From the NCBI GenBank assembly GCA_964413535.1, contig CAYPTB010000058.1:1-64000 (forward strand): 64,000 nucleotides of DNA, given 5' to 3'. Below, piece by piece: positions 23,423 through 32,727 of the stretch. The first letter of the stretch is position 1. Each line of letters opens with the position of its first letter. Source of the stretch: CAYPTB01 sp964413535 (GTDB lineage Bacteria; Planctomycetota; UBA1135; GCA-002686595). The notes below the pieces were generated by a model. It did not search any database. It was given only the letters and a program-made list of their open reading frames with translations, and was not told the DNA's origin. The translations under genes were made by a program, and so were the position numbers.

Positions 23423-23785
23423 CGCGCAGGCGAATCGCCAAGCAGACGGCAATCTGGTGCATCGGACTGGGAGCACGGCAAACGCCCTCGCGCCGGAGCA
23501 CGCTCCCGACGCCGAAGCGCCGTCACTCCGAACACGGCGGTCAGGGCCGCCACGACCACACCGAACTCGTTCTTCTGCACGCCGAGCACCTCCGGGCCCC
23601 TGAACGAACGAGGGGTGCCCCGGGATTCGACGAGTTCGAGTTCTTGGACCTCGCGCTCTCGCCGCGGTCGGTCCTGAGCGCGAACGAAGCGCGCGATCAC
23701 CAAGAGCCGAGGCCTTGCGACGTCGTGCGCGGGCGCGCGGGTTCGACCGCGCGCCCCGATCCAAGCGCTCGCTAGCGCGTCGCTG
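23423..23785. other. Intergenic region between RlmN-like and helicase genes
   Basis: About 360 bases between convergent genes. On the minus strand a frame contains a hydrophobic stretch followed by arginines (FGVVVAALTAVFGVTALRRR), but no start, stop or family pattern supports a gene. No terminator with a convincing stem was found. Confidence 0.4.
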
Positions 23786-25366
23786 TCAGAACGTTCCGCG
23801 GATGCTGCCGCCGCCACGGCCGCGGCGGCCACTGCCGCCGCCACCGCTGCGCGGAGCGCCGCCGTTGCGGGCTTCGGGCGGTCGGCTCGCGTTGTTGGCG
23901 GGCGTGCGGCTCGACTCGTTGCGCTGCGAGACGTGGGCGGATCCGCCGCGCTTCCCGGCGTTGTTCGACGAACGCTGGCGCGCTCCGCCGGAGCTGGCGG
24001 GATGGGCGGCCTGCCCACGCGGTGCCGATCCGCGTTCGCCTCCGGACGAGCGTGACGTCGACGGCGTCGTCCCGTTGGCCTTGGCGCGGCGCGCCGCGGC
24101 GCGCGGGGTGTCGGCGCGGGCTCGACTGCGTCCGGGCTTCGCCCGGCCGTTGCTCGTGCGCGAGGCACCGCGGCCCGCCTTCGCGCTCAGGCGCTCGCCG
24201 ACCGCGGTCGACGATTCCTCGAAGCCCTCGACGAAGCGTCGTTCGATCGACGACCCGAGCTTGCGCTCGATGTCGCGCACGGCTTCGCCGTCGGCCCTCG
24301 TCACGAAGGTGCAGGCCTTGCCGGTGAGCTCCGCGCGGCCGGTGCGGCCGATGCGGTGGGTGTAGGCGTCGGGCGTGTTGGGCACGTCGAAGTTGATGAC
24401 GTGCGAGATGCCGGCGACGTCGATGCCGCGCGCGGCGATGTCCGTCGCCACGAGGACGTCGTACGTGCCCGCGCGGAAGCCGGACATGGCTCGGTCGCGC
24501 TGGGGCTGCGACATGTTGCCCTGCAGGGCCACGGCGTTGTGGCCCGCGCGGGCGAGGCGATCGGCCAGCCGTTTCGTGCGGTGCTTCGTGCGCAGGAAGA
24601 CGATGGCCGACTTGAAGTCGTCGCCGGCCAAGAGGTGGCAGAGCAAATCGATCTTGCGCTCCTCGCCGACGGGGTAGAGCGCGTGCTCGATCGTCGACGC
24701 GGGCATCCCGTGATTGAGCTCGACGACGTGCGGCTGAACGAGGATCCGATCGGCCAGCCCGCGGATCTCCTTCGGCATCGTGGCCGAGAAGAGCAGGTTC
24801 TGACGCTTCCTGGGCAGCGCGGCGAGGATCTTCTTGATGCTCGGCAGGAAGCCCATGTCGAACATGTGGTCGGCTTCGTCGAGCACGAGCACCTCGATCC
24901 GATCGAGCCGCGCCTCGCGCTGCTCGTACAGGTCGAGCAAGCGACCGGGGCAAGCGATGATCACGTCGGGTTGGCGCCGCAACGCGCGCACCTGCGCCGC
25001 CTGCGACACGCCGCCGAAGATCGTCGTGGACGTGGCCGCGGTGAACTGGCCGAGGAGCGAGAACTCCGCCTGGATCTGCGACGCGAGTTCGCGCGTGGGA
25101 GCGACGATCAGCGCGCGCGGACCTGGTTTGCGCTCGCCCGAGAGGCGTTGGAGGATCGGCAGCGCGAAGGCCGCGGTCTTGCCCGTGCCGGTCTGCGCCA
25201 AGCCGAGCACGTCGCGGCCCTGGAGCACCGCGGGGATGGTCTCGAGCTGGATCGGGCGAGGTTCGGTGAAGCCTGCGGCTTCGATTCCTCGTTGGATGTC
25301 GGGGCGGAGGGGGAACTGTTGGAAACCGGCCTTGGACCGGTGAGCGAGTGTCGTGTCGATGAGAAT
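23786..25366 (-). CDS. DEAD-box RNA helicase (start codon unclear)
   Basis: An RhlE/DeaD-type helicase that unwinds RNA in the cytosol, probably in ribosome assembly or mRNA turnover. Visible motifs in order: Q-motif region (FQQFPLRPDIQRGIEAAGF ... RPIQLETIP), motif I AQTGTGKTAA, Ia PTRELASQI, Ib in VIIACPGRLLDLYEQ, DEAD in VLVLDEADHMFDMGF, SAT, then ATDIAARGIDVAGISHVI and HRIGRTGRAE. The last 140 residues are Arg/Gly/Ser-rich and disordered, a usual RNA-binding tail. No ATG, GTG or TTG lies in frame upstream of the Q motif. The first canonical start (GTG 25228) would delete it. The open frame begins after a TGA near 25395; ATT 25366 or ATC 25360 are possible non-canonical starts, or a frameshift joins an ATG in another frame. 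Confidence 0.88.
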   Translation of the reverse strand: MLIDTTLAHRSKAGFQQFPLRPDIQRGIEAAGFTEPRPIQLETIPAVLQGRDVLGLAQTGTGKTAAFALPILQRLSGERKPGPRALIVAPTRELASQIQAEFSLLGQFTAATSTTIFGGVSQAAQVRALRRQPDVIIACPGRLLDLYEQREARLDRIEVLVLDEADHMFDMGFLPSIKKILAALPRKRQNLLFSATMPKEIRGLADRILVQPHVVELNHGMPASTIEHALYPVGEERKIDLLCHLLAGDDFKSAIVFLRTKHRTKRLADRLARAGHNAVALQGNMSQPQRDRAMSGFRAGTYDVLVATDIAARGIDVAGISHVINFDVPNTPDAYTHRIGRTGRAELTGKACTFVTRADGEAVRDIERKLGSSIERRFVEGFEESSTAVGERLSAKAGRGASRTSNGRAKPGRSRARADTPRAAARRAKANGTTPSTSRSSGGERGSAPRGQAAHPASSGGARQRSSNNAGKRGGSAHVSQRNESSRTPANNASRPPEARNGGAPRSGGGGSGRRGRGGGSIRGTF

Positions 25367-25812
25367 GGGTCTTCTGGTGGCGCGTCGCGCTTGGGGCGGA
25401 CGCGGTCACCCTGCTTCGGACCCATACAACAGCGACGGGCTCGAGAAGGGTTTGGAAGGCGCGACCCCGCTTGGAGACCAGGGGATCCTGCTGTGCGCCT
25501 CGGCCACGCTCTGCGCGGGCCTTCGATCGCTCCCAGGGTTGCGAGCCTCGCCGTCCATCAGGAAGGCGCGCTCTCCCACGAAGCGAGCTTGCACAAGCTA
25601 GTCGACCGGAGGGGCGAGCGCCAGGAGAGATTCCTTCGCGCAGGCAGAAGTTCGTGCCGCGGACGTGCTTCTTCGAGCCGCCTGGCCCGTCGCCGGAGCG
25701 CGGGGGTGGGTGAGGAGCCTCGATTCCGTTGCTCTCGCGCGGCGACGGGCGGACCGGCGAGGACGAGGCTCATCGCCCGCTCGAGGCCGATCCGTGCTGC
25801 ACGAGGACACGC
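25367..25812. other. Intergenic region between the helicase and Fic genes
   Basis: About 450 bases. It must contain the promoter of the helicase and the end of the Fic transcript. No coding pattern with family similarity and no clear hairpin were seen. Confidence 0.4.
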
Positions 25813-26943
25813 TCAGCCCGGAATCGCCTCCGGATCCGCGAGGCGATAGCTCGTGCTCCGACCGCCACCCTCGTTCTGCAGCAGGATCCCGCGCAGAGCG
25901 AGCTCGCGGATGTCCCTCAGCGCCGTGTCGGTGGAGCACTTCGCGAGCTTCGCGTACTTCGACGTCGTCAGCGCGCCCTCGAATCCGCCCAACAGGCGGT
26001 TGATCACGACCCGCTGGCGCTCGTTGACTGGCCGGCTTTGGATGCGAGCCCACAATCGAGCCTTGTGGAGCACGGCCGCCAGAGTCTCGTCGGCCGCGTC
26101 GATGGCGCGACCGAGGCAGCCGAGGAACCACGTCAGCCAGCGCGTGATGTCGAGGTCGCCGCGCTGTGCGGCTTCCAACTCCAGGTAGTAGTTCTTGCGC
26201 TCGGCCTCGAGCTGAGTGGAGAGGCTGTAGAAGCGCTCCGTCGTCCTGTCGGCGCGTGCGAGCGCGAGGTCGGCAATGGCCCTTGCGATGCGGCCGTTTC
26301 CGTCCTCGAACGGATGGATCGTGACGAACCAGAGGTGCGCGATCCCCGCGCGCAGGACCGGATCGATCGCGGCGGCGGACTCGAAGTCGCTCAGGAAACG
26401 CTGCATCTCCGCCTCGATCCGATCCGCGGCCGGAGCCTCGAAGTGCACGCGCTCGCTTCCGATGGGACCGGAAACGACCTGCATTGGCCCCGCTTCGCTC
26501 GGACGCCATGCGCCGACCGTGATGCGCGAGAGCCCGCTGCGTCCCGTCGGGAAGAGCGCCGCGTGCCAGCCGAAGAGTCGCTCGCGGGTGAGCGGCGCAG
26601 CAGAGCTCCGCGTCGCGTCGAGCAGCATCTCGACCACGCCCTCGACGTCTCGACTCGGTCGTGGAAGGCCTGCGATATCGAGCCCGAGTCGTCGCGCGAG
26701 CGAGGAACGCACTTCGCTCGGGTTCAACGCTTCGCCCTCGATGGCGGAGGACTTGACGACGTCGTTCGTGAGCACTTCGAGACCTGCCTCCGCGCGTAGG
26801 TCGAAGCCGAGTGCTTCCATCTTCCCGAGCAGCCGTCCCTGCCTGTGACGCACCGCGGCGAGGTCCTGCGCGATCGCCGCCGCATCCCACGTGAACGCGG
26901 GCCAGCGAGGCCGCTCATGCAGAAAGGTGGCGTCCCGTCGCAT
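25813..26943 (-). CDS. Fic family protein (class II, DUF4172-like N-terminus)
   Basis: 376 aa from ATG 26943 (RRDATFLHERPRWPAFTWD, the DUF4172-like start; a longer frame to 27027 exists). The Fic core holds the catalytic motif HPFEDGNGRIAR near residue 225, complete with His, acidic, GNGR and Arg. Before it, at about residue 70, SSAIEGE matches the class II inhibitory helix (S/T)xxxE(G/N), so the enzyme should be auto-inhibited. The C-terminal third is a winged-helix-like segment (TTSKYAKLAKCSTDTALRD). Fic proteins usually transfer AMP to target hydroxyls; the target is unknown. No antitoxin gene adjoins it. Confidence 0.92.
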   Translation of the reverse strand: MRRDATFLHERPRWPAFTWDAAAIAQDLAAVRHRQGRLLGKMEALGFDLRAEAGLEVLTNDVVKSSAIEGEALNPSEVRSSLARRLGLDIAGLPRPSRDVEGVVEMLLDATRSSAAPLTRERLFGWHAALFPTGRSGLSRITVGAWRPSEAGPMQVVSGPIGSERVHFEAPAADRIEAEMQRFLSDFESAAAIDPVLRAGIAHLWFVTIHPFEDGNGRIARAIADLALARADRTTERFYSLSTQLEAERKNYYLELEAAQRGDLDITRWLTWFLGCLGRAIDAADETLAAVLHKARLWARIQSRPVNERQRVVINRLLGGFEGALTTSKYAKLAKCSTDTALRDIRELALRGILLQNEGGGRSTSYRLADPEAIPG

Positions 26944-27111
26944 CTCTCGCGGGAGATCGTGCCCACCCCACCGTCGAAGGGCAAAGCAATCACCGCAAGA
27001 AGTGCGGCGATTGGGGCGCGCAATCACCGCACGTTCACGTCGCGGCTCCGGCCGAGGACTTCGACGTGGGTGGGGGAGGCGCTCGCGGCGCGCGAAACGC
27101 CTGATCGGCGT

Positions 27112-27948
27112 CTACAGCATTGGCAGCGTGCGCGGTCGCGGTCCGAGCGGGAAGGCGCGCTCGATCCGGGCGAGATCGGTCGGTAGGAGGACGAGGTCGC
27201 CGGCGCCGGCGTTCTCCTCGACGTGCTCCGCGCGCGAGGCCTTCGGGATCGCGAAGAGCCCGGGCTTCCGCACGAGGAAGGCCAACGCGACCTGGCGCGG
27301 CGTCGCGCCGTGGGAGGAGGCGATCTCGCGCAGCACGGCGCCGCCCGGAGTGCGATCGGGGAACGCGCCCGAGCCGAACGGCGAGTAGCCGACGAGCGCG
27401 ACGCCGTGCGCGGTGCACCAGGGCAGCACCGCGTGCTCGATCCCGCGCTGCTCCAAATGGTAGAGCACCTGATTGCAGGCGATCCGTCCGGGTCCTGCGA
27501 TGGCGAGCGCTTCCTCGAGATCGGGCACGTCGAAGTTGCTGACGCCCCACGCGTCGATCTTCTTCTGCTCGCGGAGCTCCTCGAAGGCTTCGATCGTGCC
27601 GCGGAGGGGCTCGTCCTCGCGCCAGTGGAGCAGGTAGAGATCCAGGCGATCGGTCCTCAGGCGCGCGAGCGAGCGCTCGCACGCCTGGAGCGTGCCCGCG
27701 CGCGACGCGTTGCCCGGCAGCACCTTGCTCACGAGGAAGACCTCGTCGCGCCGTCCGACGATGGCCTCGCCGACGACGTCCTCGGCGATCCCGTACATCT
27801 CGGCCGTGTCGATGTGCGCGAGTCCGAGATCGAGGCCGCGTCGCAGCGCGGTGATCGCGGCTGCCCGCGTCTTCTCGCCGAGCTGCCACGTCCCCTGTCC
27901 GATCACGGGAACGTCTCGCTTCGTCGGCCCGAACGTATGGGTGCGCAT
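27112..27948 (-). CDS. Aldo/keto reductase
   Basis: 278 aa from ATG 27948, with GGAG 10 bases upstream. The (beta/alpha)8 NADPH-dependent reductase shows the tetrad Asp and Tyr in HIDTAEMYGIAEDVVGEAI, Lys in EVFLVSKVLP, and His in LDLYLLHWRED, plus the cofactor segment YSPFGSG and IPKASRAEHVEENA. Closest in style to DkgA/DkgB-type or YtbE-like reductases of small aldehydes and ketones. Cytosolic. It lies alone, with 228 empty bases upstream that should hold its promoter. Confidence 0.93.
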   Translation of the reverse strand: MRTHTFGPTKRDVPVIGQGTWQLGEKTRAAAITALRRGLDLGLAHIDTAEMYGIAEDVVGEAIVGRRDEVFLVSKVLPGNASRAGTLQACERSLARLRTDRLDLYLLHWREDEPLRGTIEAFEELREQKKIDAWGVSNFDVPDLEEALAIAGPGRIACNQVLYHLEQRGIEHAVLPWCTAHGVALVGYSPFGSGAFPDRTPGGAVLREIASSHGATPRQVALAFLVRKPGLFAIPKASRAEHVEENAGAGDLVLLPTDLARIERAFPLGPRPRTLPML

Positions 27949-28176
27949 CCGTAGGTGCTCCGGTGGAAGACCGCGTAGCCCGTGAGTCGGCGGTCGAGAA
28001 GCCCTCCTCCGAGGGTAATGAGTTGCTTTCCGGCTCACTCTGCCATGCTCCGATCGAAAGGCATCGGAGACCCGCCGTCGACACGCCGCGGACCAGCGGC
28101 GAGCCGATTCAGCCTCGAGACCTCGGTCGTTGGTCGACGACCGGCACGTAACACGGCGCGGCCCGCAGCGGGTCGC

Positions 28177-31128
28177 TCACGGGACGGCCGTCATGCTCAC
28201 CGCGTTGCTCGTGTGCGTGACCTCGAGCGTCACCGGAACGAACGTGACGAAGGCATGGTAGAGCACCGTGCCGGCCAAGCTCGGGTCGAGTCCCGACGGA
28301 AGCTTGAAGACGACCTGGCGCGTGCCCTTGGCATCCAGCAAGCCGAGCTTGGGCATCAGGATCGCCGCGGTGCTCGCGTTCAGGAGGAAGTTGGAGTACC
28401 AGTCCGGAACGAGGGGCAGCAACAGACCGTCGATCATCAGTCCGGGAGAAGTACCCGTGGCGCTGCCCACGATCAGGAAGGGGGCTCCGGCGTGCGCCGG
28501 CCCGGCGTCGAGCCGGAGTTCCTGCTTGCCCCCCGTGGCGAGGGAGATCGTCTCGGTGGGCGCGCTGAGCGCGACGCGTTCGAAGGCGCCCAGATCGACG
28601 CTCGAACCTTCCGGCCCGACATCGAGCGCCATGGGATCGTCGATCAGGCGGGGCAGGCCAGTGGCGTCGTACGGCAGGACCTCGTCGAGCACCCCGTTCT
28701 CGTCGAGGTCCTTGTCTCCCACGGGTAGCAGCGCGTCGTCGCCCGTATCGATACCGAGCGAGCCCGTCACGAGGCGCAGGTCGTCGTCGATCGTTCCGAG
28801 GATGCCGTCGGGACCGAGGGGATCGCGGAACAGGGGGTCACCTCCGATGACGTCGGTCCCCGGAAGGTTCCCGGTCCAACCCTGGACGAGGCTGCGCTCG
28901 ATGATCGTGTTCACGGAGTTGAACTGCGACGTTTCGAGGCTTCCGTCATCGTCCTGGTTCCCGTACAGGATGGAGTTCGACACGATTGTCTGGTCCCCCA
29001 GGGTTTCGTTGTACAGCCCGCCTCCCGATGCGCTCGTGTTGTTCGCGACCGTGCAGTTGATCAAGACCAAGCTGCTGTTCGCGAACTGGTAGCAAGCCCC
29101 TCCCTTCTTACCCGACGTGTTGCCACTGAAAACGCATTGGATGGCGGTCACCCTGGAATTGCGGCTCGCGATCGCGGCGCCGTGACCGATGGGCGCGGTG
29201 TTCCCGAAGAACCGGCAGTTGATCAGCGTCACGTCGCTCGCCATGTTCCAGACCGCCGAGCCACCGGCCGAGATGTTGTCGTTGGCCACGAAGTCACAAT
29301 CCTCGAAGAGCGCCTCGCAGAGTCGGTTGTAGGCGCCCGCGCCGCCGTTGTTGAACGTGCCCGCCGAGTTGTCGGTGATGAGGCACCCGCGAATGGTCGC
29401 GCCGCCCGAGCGATTGTTGATCCCTGCTCCGGCGTCTCCTTCATGGGGACCCGAATTGGCGTTGCCGTCGCGAACGACGAAGCGATCCAACCACGCCGTA
29501 CCGTCGGCACCGGTGCCCGAAACGACGTGGATGCTGTTCTCTCCGGTGTTGGCGAAGTTCGGGCCGTCGTCCAGCGCGAGGTCGCCGGTCAAGATCGAGA
29601 TGAGCTCTTCGCCCCGCTCTTCGAGTAACTGTTCCGTGCCCACGAATCCGCCGTACAAGCGCACGCCGGAGAGCATCTGGAACGAGGCGAAGCGATCGCC
29701 GGGCGTGAAACCTCCGCCTTGATCGGGGCGGTAGATCCCGCCGGCGACCCACAGCTCGTCGCCCGGCAACGCCCCCACGAGTGCGTCTTGGAGCTGCGCG
29801 TAGGCGTTCACCCAGCTCGTTCCATCGAGGCCGCCCTGGGAGCCATCCTTCACGTAGACGACCTTCTGGAAGCAATACACATCCGCCTTGCCGCTGCCCT
29901 GGACGGAGCCGTCCGCCAGCGGACTGCCGACGATTGCGACAGGCCCGAGCAGGGCGACGGAGGATCCGGCACGGCCCCCCGCGGCGCTGGGAGTGAGCTT
30001 GAGCGTCTGTTGCCACGCGTTCTTGCGCTCGAAGACGTAAGCCGCTCCGGCGTTCAGGCCGGCGGAGTCCTCGCGGTCCGCTCCGACGATCACTCGGCCG
30101 CCCGAGATCGCCACGGCCTTGCCGAAGAAGTCCGACTCTTGGGCGTCGTTCGCTTCGAGGATCGCGACCTCGTCCCAGGTATCGTCCAGCATCGATTCGG
30201 TGCCGTTCCCGTCACGCTGGTACACGTACGCCGCACCGGAGTTGAAACCGCCGGCACCGTCGAAGAACGATCCGACGACAATCCGGTCCAGACTCGAGTC
30301 GAGAGAGATGCCGAACAGGTCGTCGAAGGCCGCATTCGAAGCGGTCAGCTTGGCTTGCTGCTGCCAGGCGTTCCCGTTCTTCTCGAAGACGTAGACCGAG
30401 CCGGAGTCGAAGAACGGAATGCCCGGGTCCGCATCGTCGTCCTTGGGTGAGCCCACGACGACGGTCGTGCCGAAGACGTCGACCGTCGAGCCGAAGACGT
30501 CGTTGGGCTCGGGGTCCGCGGGCAGGAGCTTGGCGACCTCGACCCACGTTCCGCCCACCTTCTCGAACAGGTAGGCTGCACCGGATTGGGCTCCGAAGTC
30601 GTCGTCGGCCGCCGCGCCGGCCACGATCAGGTTGCCGTACACAGCCACCTCGCGACCCAGGCCGTCGCCGAGGGCGGCGTCGGACGCGACCAACTTGGCG
30701 GTCTCGACCCAGGTTCCTCCGATCAGCTCGAACACGTAGACCGCGCCCGAGTCGACGGCGACGGTGTCGGCGAGCGTGGCTGCGACGACCGCGACCTGCT
30801 TGTGGACGTCGACGCAGTTGCCGAAGGCATCCCCGGCGGCGGCGTCACTCGCGCGGAGCTCGGCCGTGAGTTGCCAGTTCCCACCGTTCAGCCCGAACAC
30901 GAACGCGGCGCCCGCCCCGGAACCCGCCACGTCGTCCGACATGGCGCCGACGATCGCCGTCTTTCCGTACGCCGCGACCGAAAATCCCACTAGGTCGCCG
31001 CTCGCCCCGCCCGGCGTCATCAGCGTTCCCTCGGCGCACTGCTGCGCAACAGCGGGCTCGACGAACATCGAGAAGGGCAACGCGAGAAGGACTTGGATCG
31101 GACGCAACCCGAGCTTGGGGACGAGCAT
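28177..31128 (-). CDS. Large secreted FG-GAP repeat/parallel beta-helix protein
   Basis: 983 aa from ATG 31128. Signal peptide: MLVPKLGLRPIQVLLALPFS with cleavage near VAQQ. Residues about 25-430 hold seven FG-GAP-like repeats of the form kL-ASDAA-gD-FG-sV-V-g-iivVGA-dd-sGaaYVFe--g-tW, an integrin-alpha-like beta-propeller. Residues about 430-860 begin with YVKDGSQGGLDGTSWVNAY and form a right-handed beta-helix (GGFVGTE, repeated IRGCLITDNSAG / INCRFFGNT turns), as in choice-of-anchor and polymorphic outer-membrane-like proteins. The last 115 residues are a domain (LDAGPAHAGAPFLIVGSATG ... LPLVPDWYSNFLLN) I recognise as a recurring C-terminus on secreted proteins of one marine planctomycete clade. 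It probably faces the cell exterior. Confidence 0.85.
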   Translation of the reverse strand: MLVPKLGLRPIQVLLALPFSMFVEPAVAQQCAEGTLMTPGGASGDLVGFSVAAYGKTAIVGAMSDDVAGSGAGAAFVFGLNGGNWQLTAELRASDAAAGDAFGNCVDVHKQVAVVAATLADTVAVDSGAVYVFELIGGTWVETAKLVASDAALGDGLGREVAVYGNLIVAGAAADDDFGAQSGAAYLFEKVGGTWVEVAKLLPADPEPNDVFGSTVDVFGTTVVVGSPKDDDADPGIPFFDSGSVYVFEKNGNAWQQQAKLTASNAAFDDLFGISLDSSLDRIVVGSFFDGAGGFNSGAAYVYQRDGNGTESMLDDTWDEVAILEANDAQESDFFGKAVAISGGRVIVGADREDSAGLNAGAAYVFERKNAWQQTLKLTPSAAGGRAGSSVALLGPVAIVGSPLADGSVQGSGKADVYCFQKVVYVKDGSQGGLDGTSWVNAYAQLQDALVGALPGDELWVAGGIYRPDQGGGFTPGDRFASFQMLSGVRLYGGFVGTEQLLEERGEELISILTGDLALDDGPNFANTGENSIHVVSGTGADGTAWLDRFVVRDGNANSGPHEGDAGAGINNRSGGATIRGCLITDNSAGTFNNGGAGAYNRLCEALFEDCDFVANDNISAGGSAVWNMASDVTLINCRFFGNTAPIGHGAAIASRNSRVTAIQCVFSGNTSGKKGGACYQFANSSLVLINCTVANNTSASGGGLYNETLGDQTIVSNSILYGNQDDDGSLETSQFNSVNTIIERSLVQGWTGNLPGTDVIGGDPLFRDPLGPDGILGTIDDDLRLVTGSLGIDTGDDALLPVGDKDLDENGVLDEVLPYDATGLPRLIDDPMALDVGPEGSSVDLGAFERVALSAPTETISLATGGKQELRLDAGPAHAGAPFLIVGSATGTSPGLMIDGLLLPLVPDWYSNFLLNASTAAILMPKLGLLDAKGTRQVVFKLPSGLDPSLAGTVLYHAFVTFVPVTLEVTHTSNAVSMTAVP

Positions 31129-31455
31129 GTCGAATCGCTGAGTTGGGGAGCAGGACGGGACGGACAGTTGCTCGCCAAGCTTATCCCGAGACCCTGCATC
31201 GTGGGGAGCCGGCCTCCTCCAGGAGCGTCCCCCACGACCGTTCGTAAGACGCGCTCCGGAGCGGGCTTGCTCGAGCCGGGCGCGGGAGGTTGGCGTGCGC
31301 GACGCACTGAGGATTCGTCCGCGCCGTCGCCGCTGCGCCGTCCACGAACCCGCGGGTTCGGCCGAATCGCCGAACACCGGTCGACGGCATCTCGATCCGC
31401 GCTCAGTTCGAGCGATTCGACGGCGTCGGCTCGAAGCGGACGACTCTCGACTACG
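31129..31455. other. Divergent promoter region
   Basis: About 330 bases between the divergent FG-GAP and nucleotidyltransferase genes. It must contain promoters for both. No clear operator repeats or sigma motif were found. Confidence 0.4.
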
Positions 31456-32334
31456 ATGAATCCGATGTTTGGCGCAGGTTCGAAGCGCGGCTACGTCCCG
31501 CAATCGCCCGACACGAGCGAGTGGGCCGACCGCCTGCTCTTCGACCATTGGCGCGCGATGTCGATCGTCGAGAAGGCCGAGCTCGTCCGCGACCTGTGCC
31601 AGGCGCAGCACGAGCTCTCGCTCGCCGGCCTCCGCGCGCGGCACCCCGAAGCGAGCGAGGAGGAGCTCGAGCTCATGGCGGCCCGCCTGCGGCTCGGCGA
31701 CGAGCTGTTCGAGCGGATGCTGACGTGCGATCGGCTCGTGATCGTGACGAACGTTGACCCGGTAACCGTCGCGGTCGAGGTCGCGAGGATCCTGGAGAGC
31801 CTCGGGATCCCATACCTCGTCGCCGGATCGATGGCGAGCACGCTGTACGGCGAGCCGCGCACGACGCTCGACGTGGACTTCGCGGCGCACATCGATCCCG
31901 CGCAGGTCGACCCTCTGTGCGCCGCGCTCGAACGCACGTTCTACGTCGACCGCGAAGGAGCTCGGCAGGCCGCTCGGTCGGGCGGTCTCTTCAACGCGAT
32001 CCACACGGGTACGCACGTCAAGGTGGACATCTACGCGCGCCCGCGCACGGGAATCCACGCGGAGGAAATTCGTCGCGCCGTGCGAAGGAGGCTGGGACGA
32101 GGCGCCGAGACGGAGCTCGACGTCGCGACGCCGGAAGACACCTTGATCCAAAAGCTCCGCTGGTACCGCCTCGGCGACAAGGCATCCGATCGTCAATGGC
32201 GCGACGTGATGGGAATCCTCAAGACCATCGGCCCGAAGCTCGACCGCGCGTACCTCGATCGATGGGCGTCGAGCTTGGGCCTGACCGATCTCCTGGAGCG
32301 CGCATTCGAGGAAGCAGGACTGCGCGAGGCGTGA
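31456..32334 (+). CDS. Nucleotidyltransferase-fold protein with N-terminal helical domain
   Basis: 292 aa from ATG 31456. Residues 15-90 are helical and charged (ADRLLFDHWRAMSIVEKAEL, then a long Glu-rich stretch). From about residue 105 a MNT/AbiEii-like nucleotidyltransferase core appears: ILESLGIPYLVAGSMASTLYG, then PRTTLDVDFAAHI (the G-S ... D-x-D arrangement), VKVDIYARP with a third acidic residue, and ATPEDTLIQKLRWYRLG. In toxin-antitoxin and housekeeping members this core moves nucleotides or is inactive. The helical part resembles in spirit the small partner protein encoded next to the decayed nucleotidyltransferases at 39.9 and 43.6 kb. I infer a fused version of that two-gene arrangement. 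Function unproven. Confidence 0.7.
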   Translation: MNPMFGAGSKRGYVPQSPDTSEWADRLLFDHWRAMSIVEKAELVRDLCQAQHELSLAGLRARHPEASEEELELMAARLRLGDELFERMLTCDRLVIVTNVDPVTVAVEVARILESLGIPYLVAGSMASTLYGEPRTTLDVDFAAHIDPAQVDPLCAALERTFYVDREGARQAARSGGLFNAIHTGTHVKVDIYARPRTGIHAEEIRRAVRRRLGRGAETELDVATPEDTLIQKLRWYRLGDKASDRQWRDVMGILKTIGPKLDRAYLDRWASSLGLTDLLERAFEEAGLREA

Positions 32335-32437
32335 GAGAGCCGAGCGACCGACCGCCCGGCGAATCCGCCGTGGGTCATGGGTCTGCTCGACCGTCGACCC
32401 CGCATCGCGGCCGAAGAGCTATGCTGCGCGCTTCCGA

Positions 32438-32514
32438 GCGCCCGTAGCTCAGCAGGATAGAGCACCGGTTTCCTAAACCGGGGGTCACAGGTTCAAGTCC
32501 CGTCGGGCGCGCCA
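32438..32514 (+). tRNA. tRNA-Arg (CCT)
   Basis: A complete cloverleaf. The acceptor stem pairs GCGCCCG (32438-32444) with CGGGCGC (32504-32510), followed by G and an encoded CCA (32512-32514). The D arm contains AGCTCAGCAGGATAGAGC. The anticodon stem CCGGT/ACCGG encloses loop TTCCTAA with anticodon CCT. The T arm has GGTTCAAGTCC. It reads AGG codons, rare in this genome. No integrase or attachment duplicate is visible beside it. Confidence 0.96.
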
Positions 32515-32727
32515 CGCACACCGCTGCATCGTCCGCAACATTGGGTGAACCGTGTAGCGGGAGCGTCGTCCGGTAGTTGGCATGGCGCACGAGCCGTCGA
32601 GCTCATGAGTCGAAGAGCGGTCCGACACGGATCGAATACGAGAGCAGCGGGGGAACCGTTCGAGCCCAGCTTGGTCCGTTCGGCGAGGTGGCCGGGGTCG
32701 TCGAAGTGCTCGAGCCGTCGTCGTCGT

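Noticed and set aside
23254..24168. Minus-strand frame with a hydrophobic helix followed by arginines, like a sorting signal
   Set aside because: No start, no upstream domain, no stop after the basic tail, and it overlaps strong genes on both sides.
32375..32590. Minus-strand frame containing RPTGLEPVTPGLGNRCSI
   Set aside because: This is the translation of the complement of the tRNA-Arg gene, a known annotation artefact.
32438..32727. Genomic island boundary at the tRNA-Arg gene
   Set aside because: No integrase gene and no second copy of the tRNA 3' end was found in the window.
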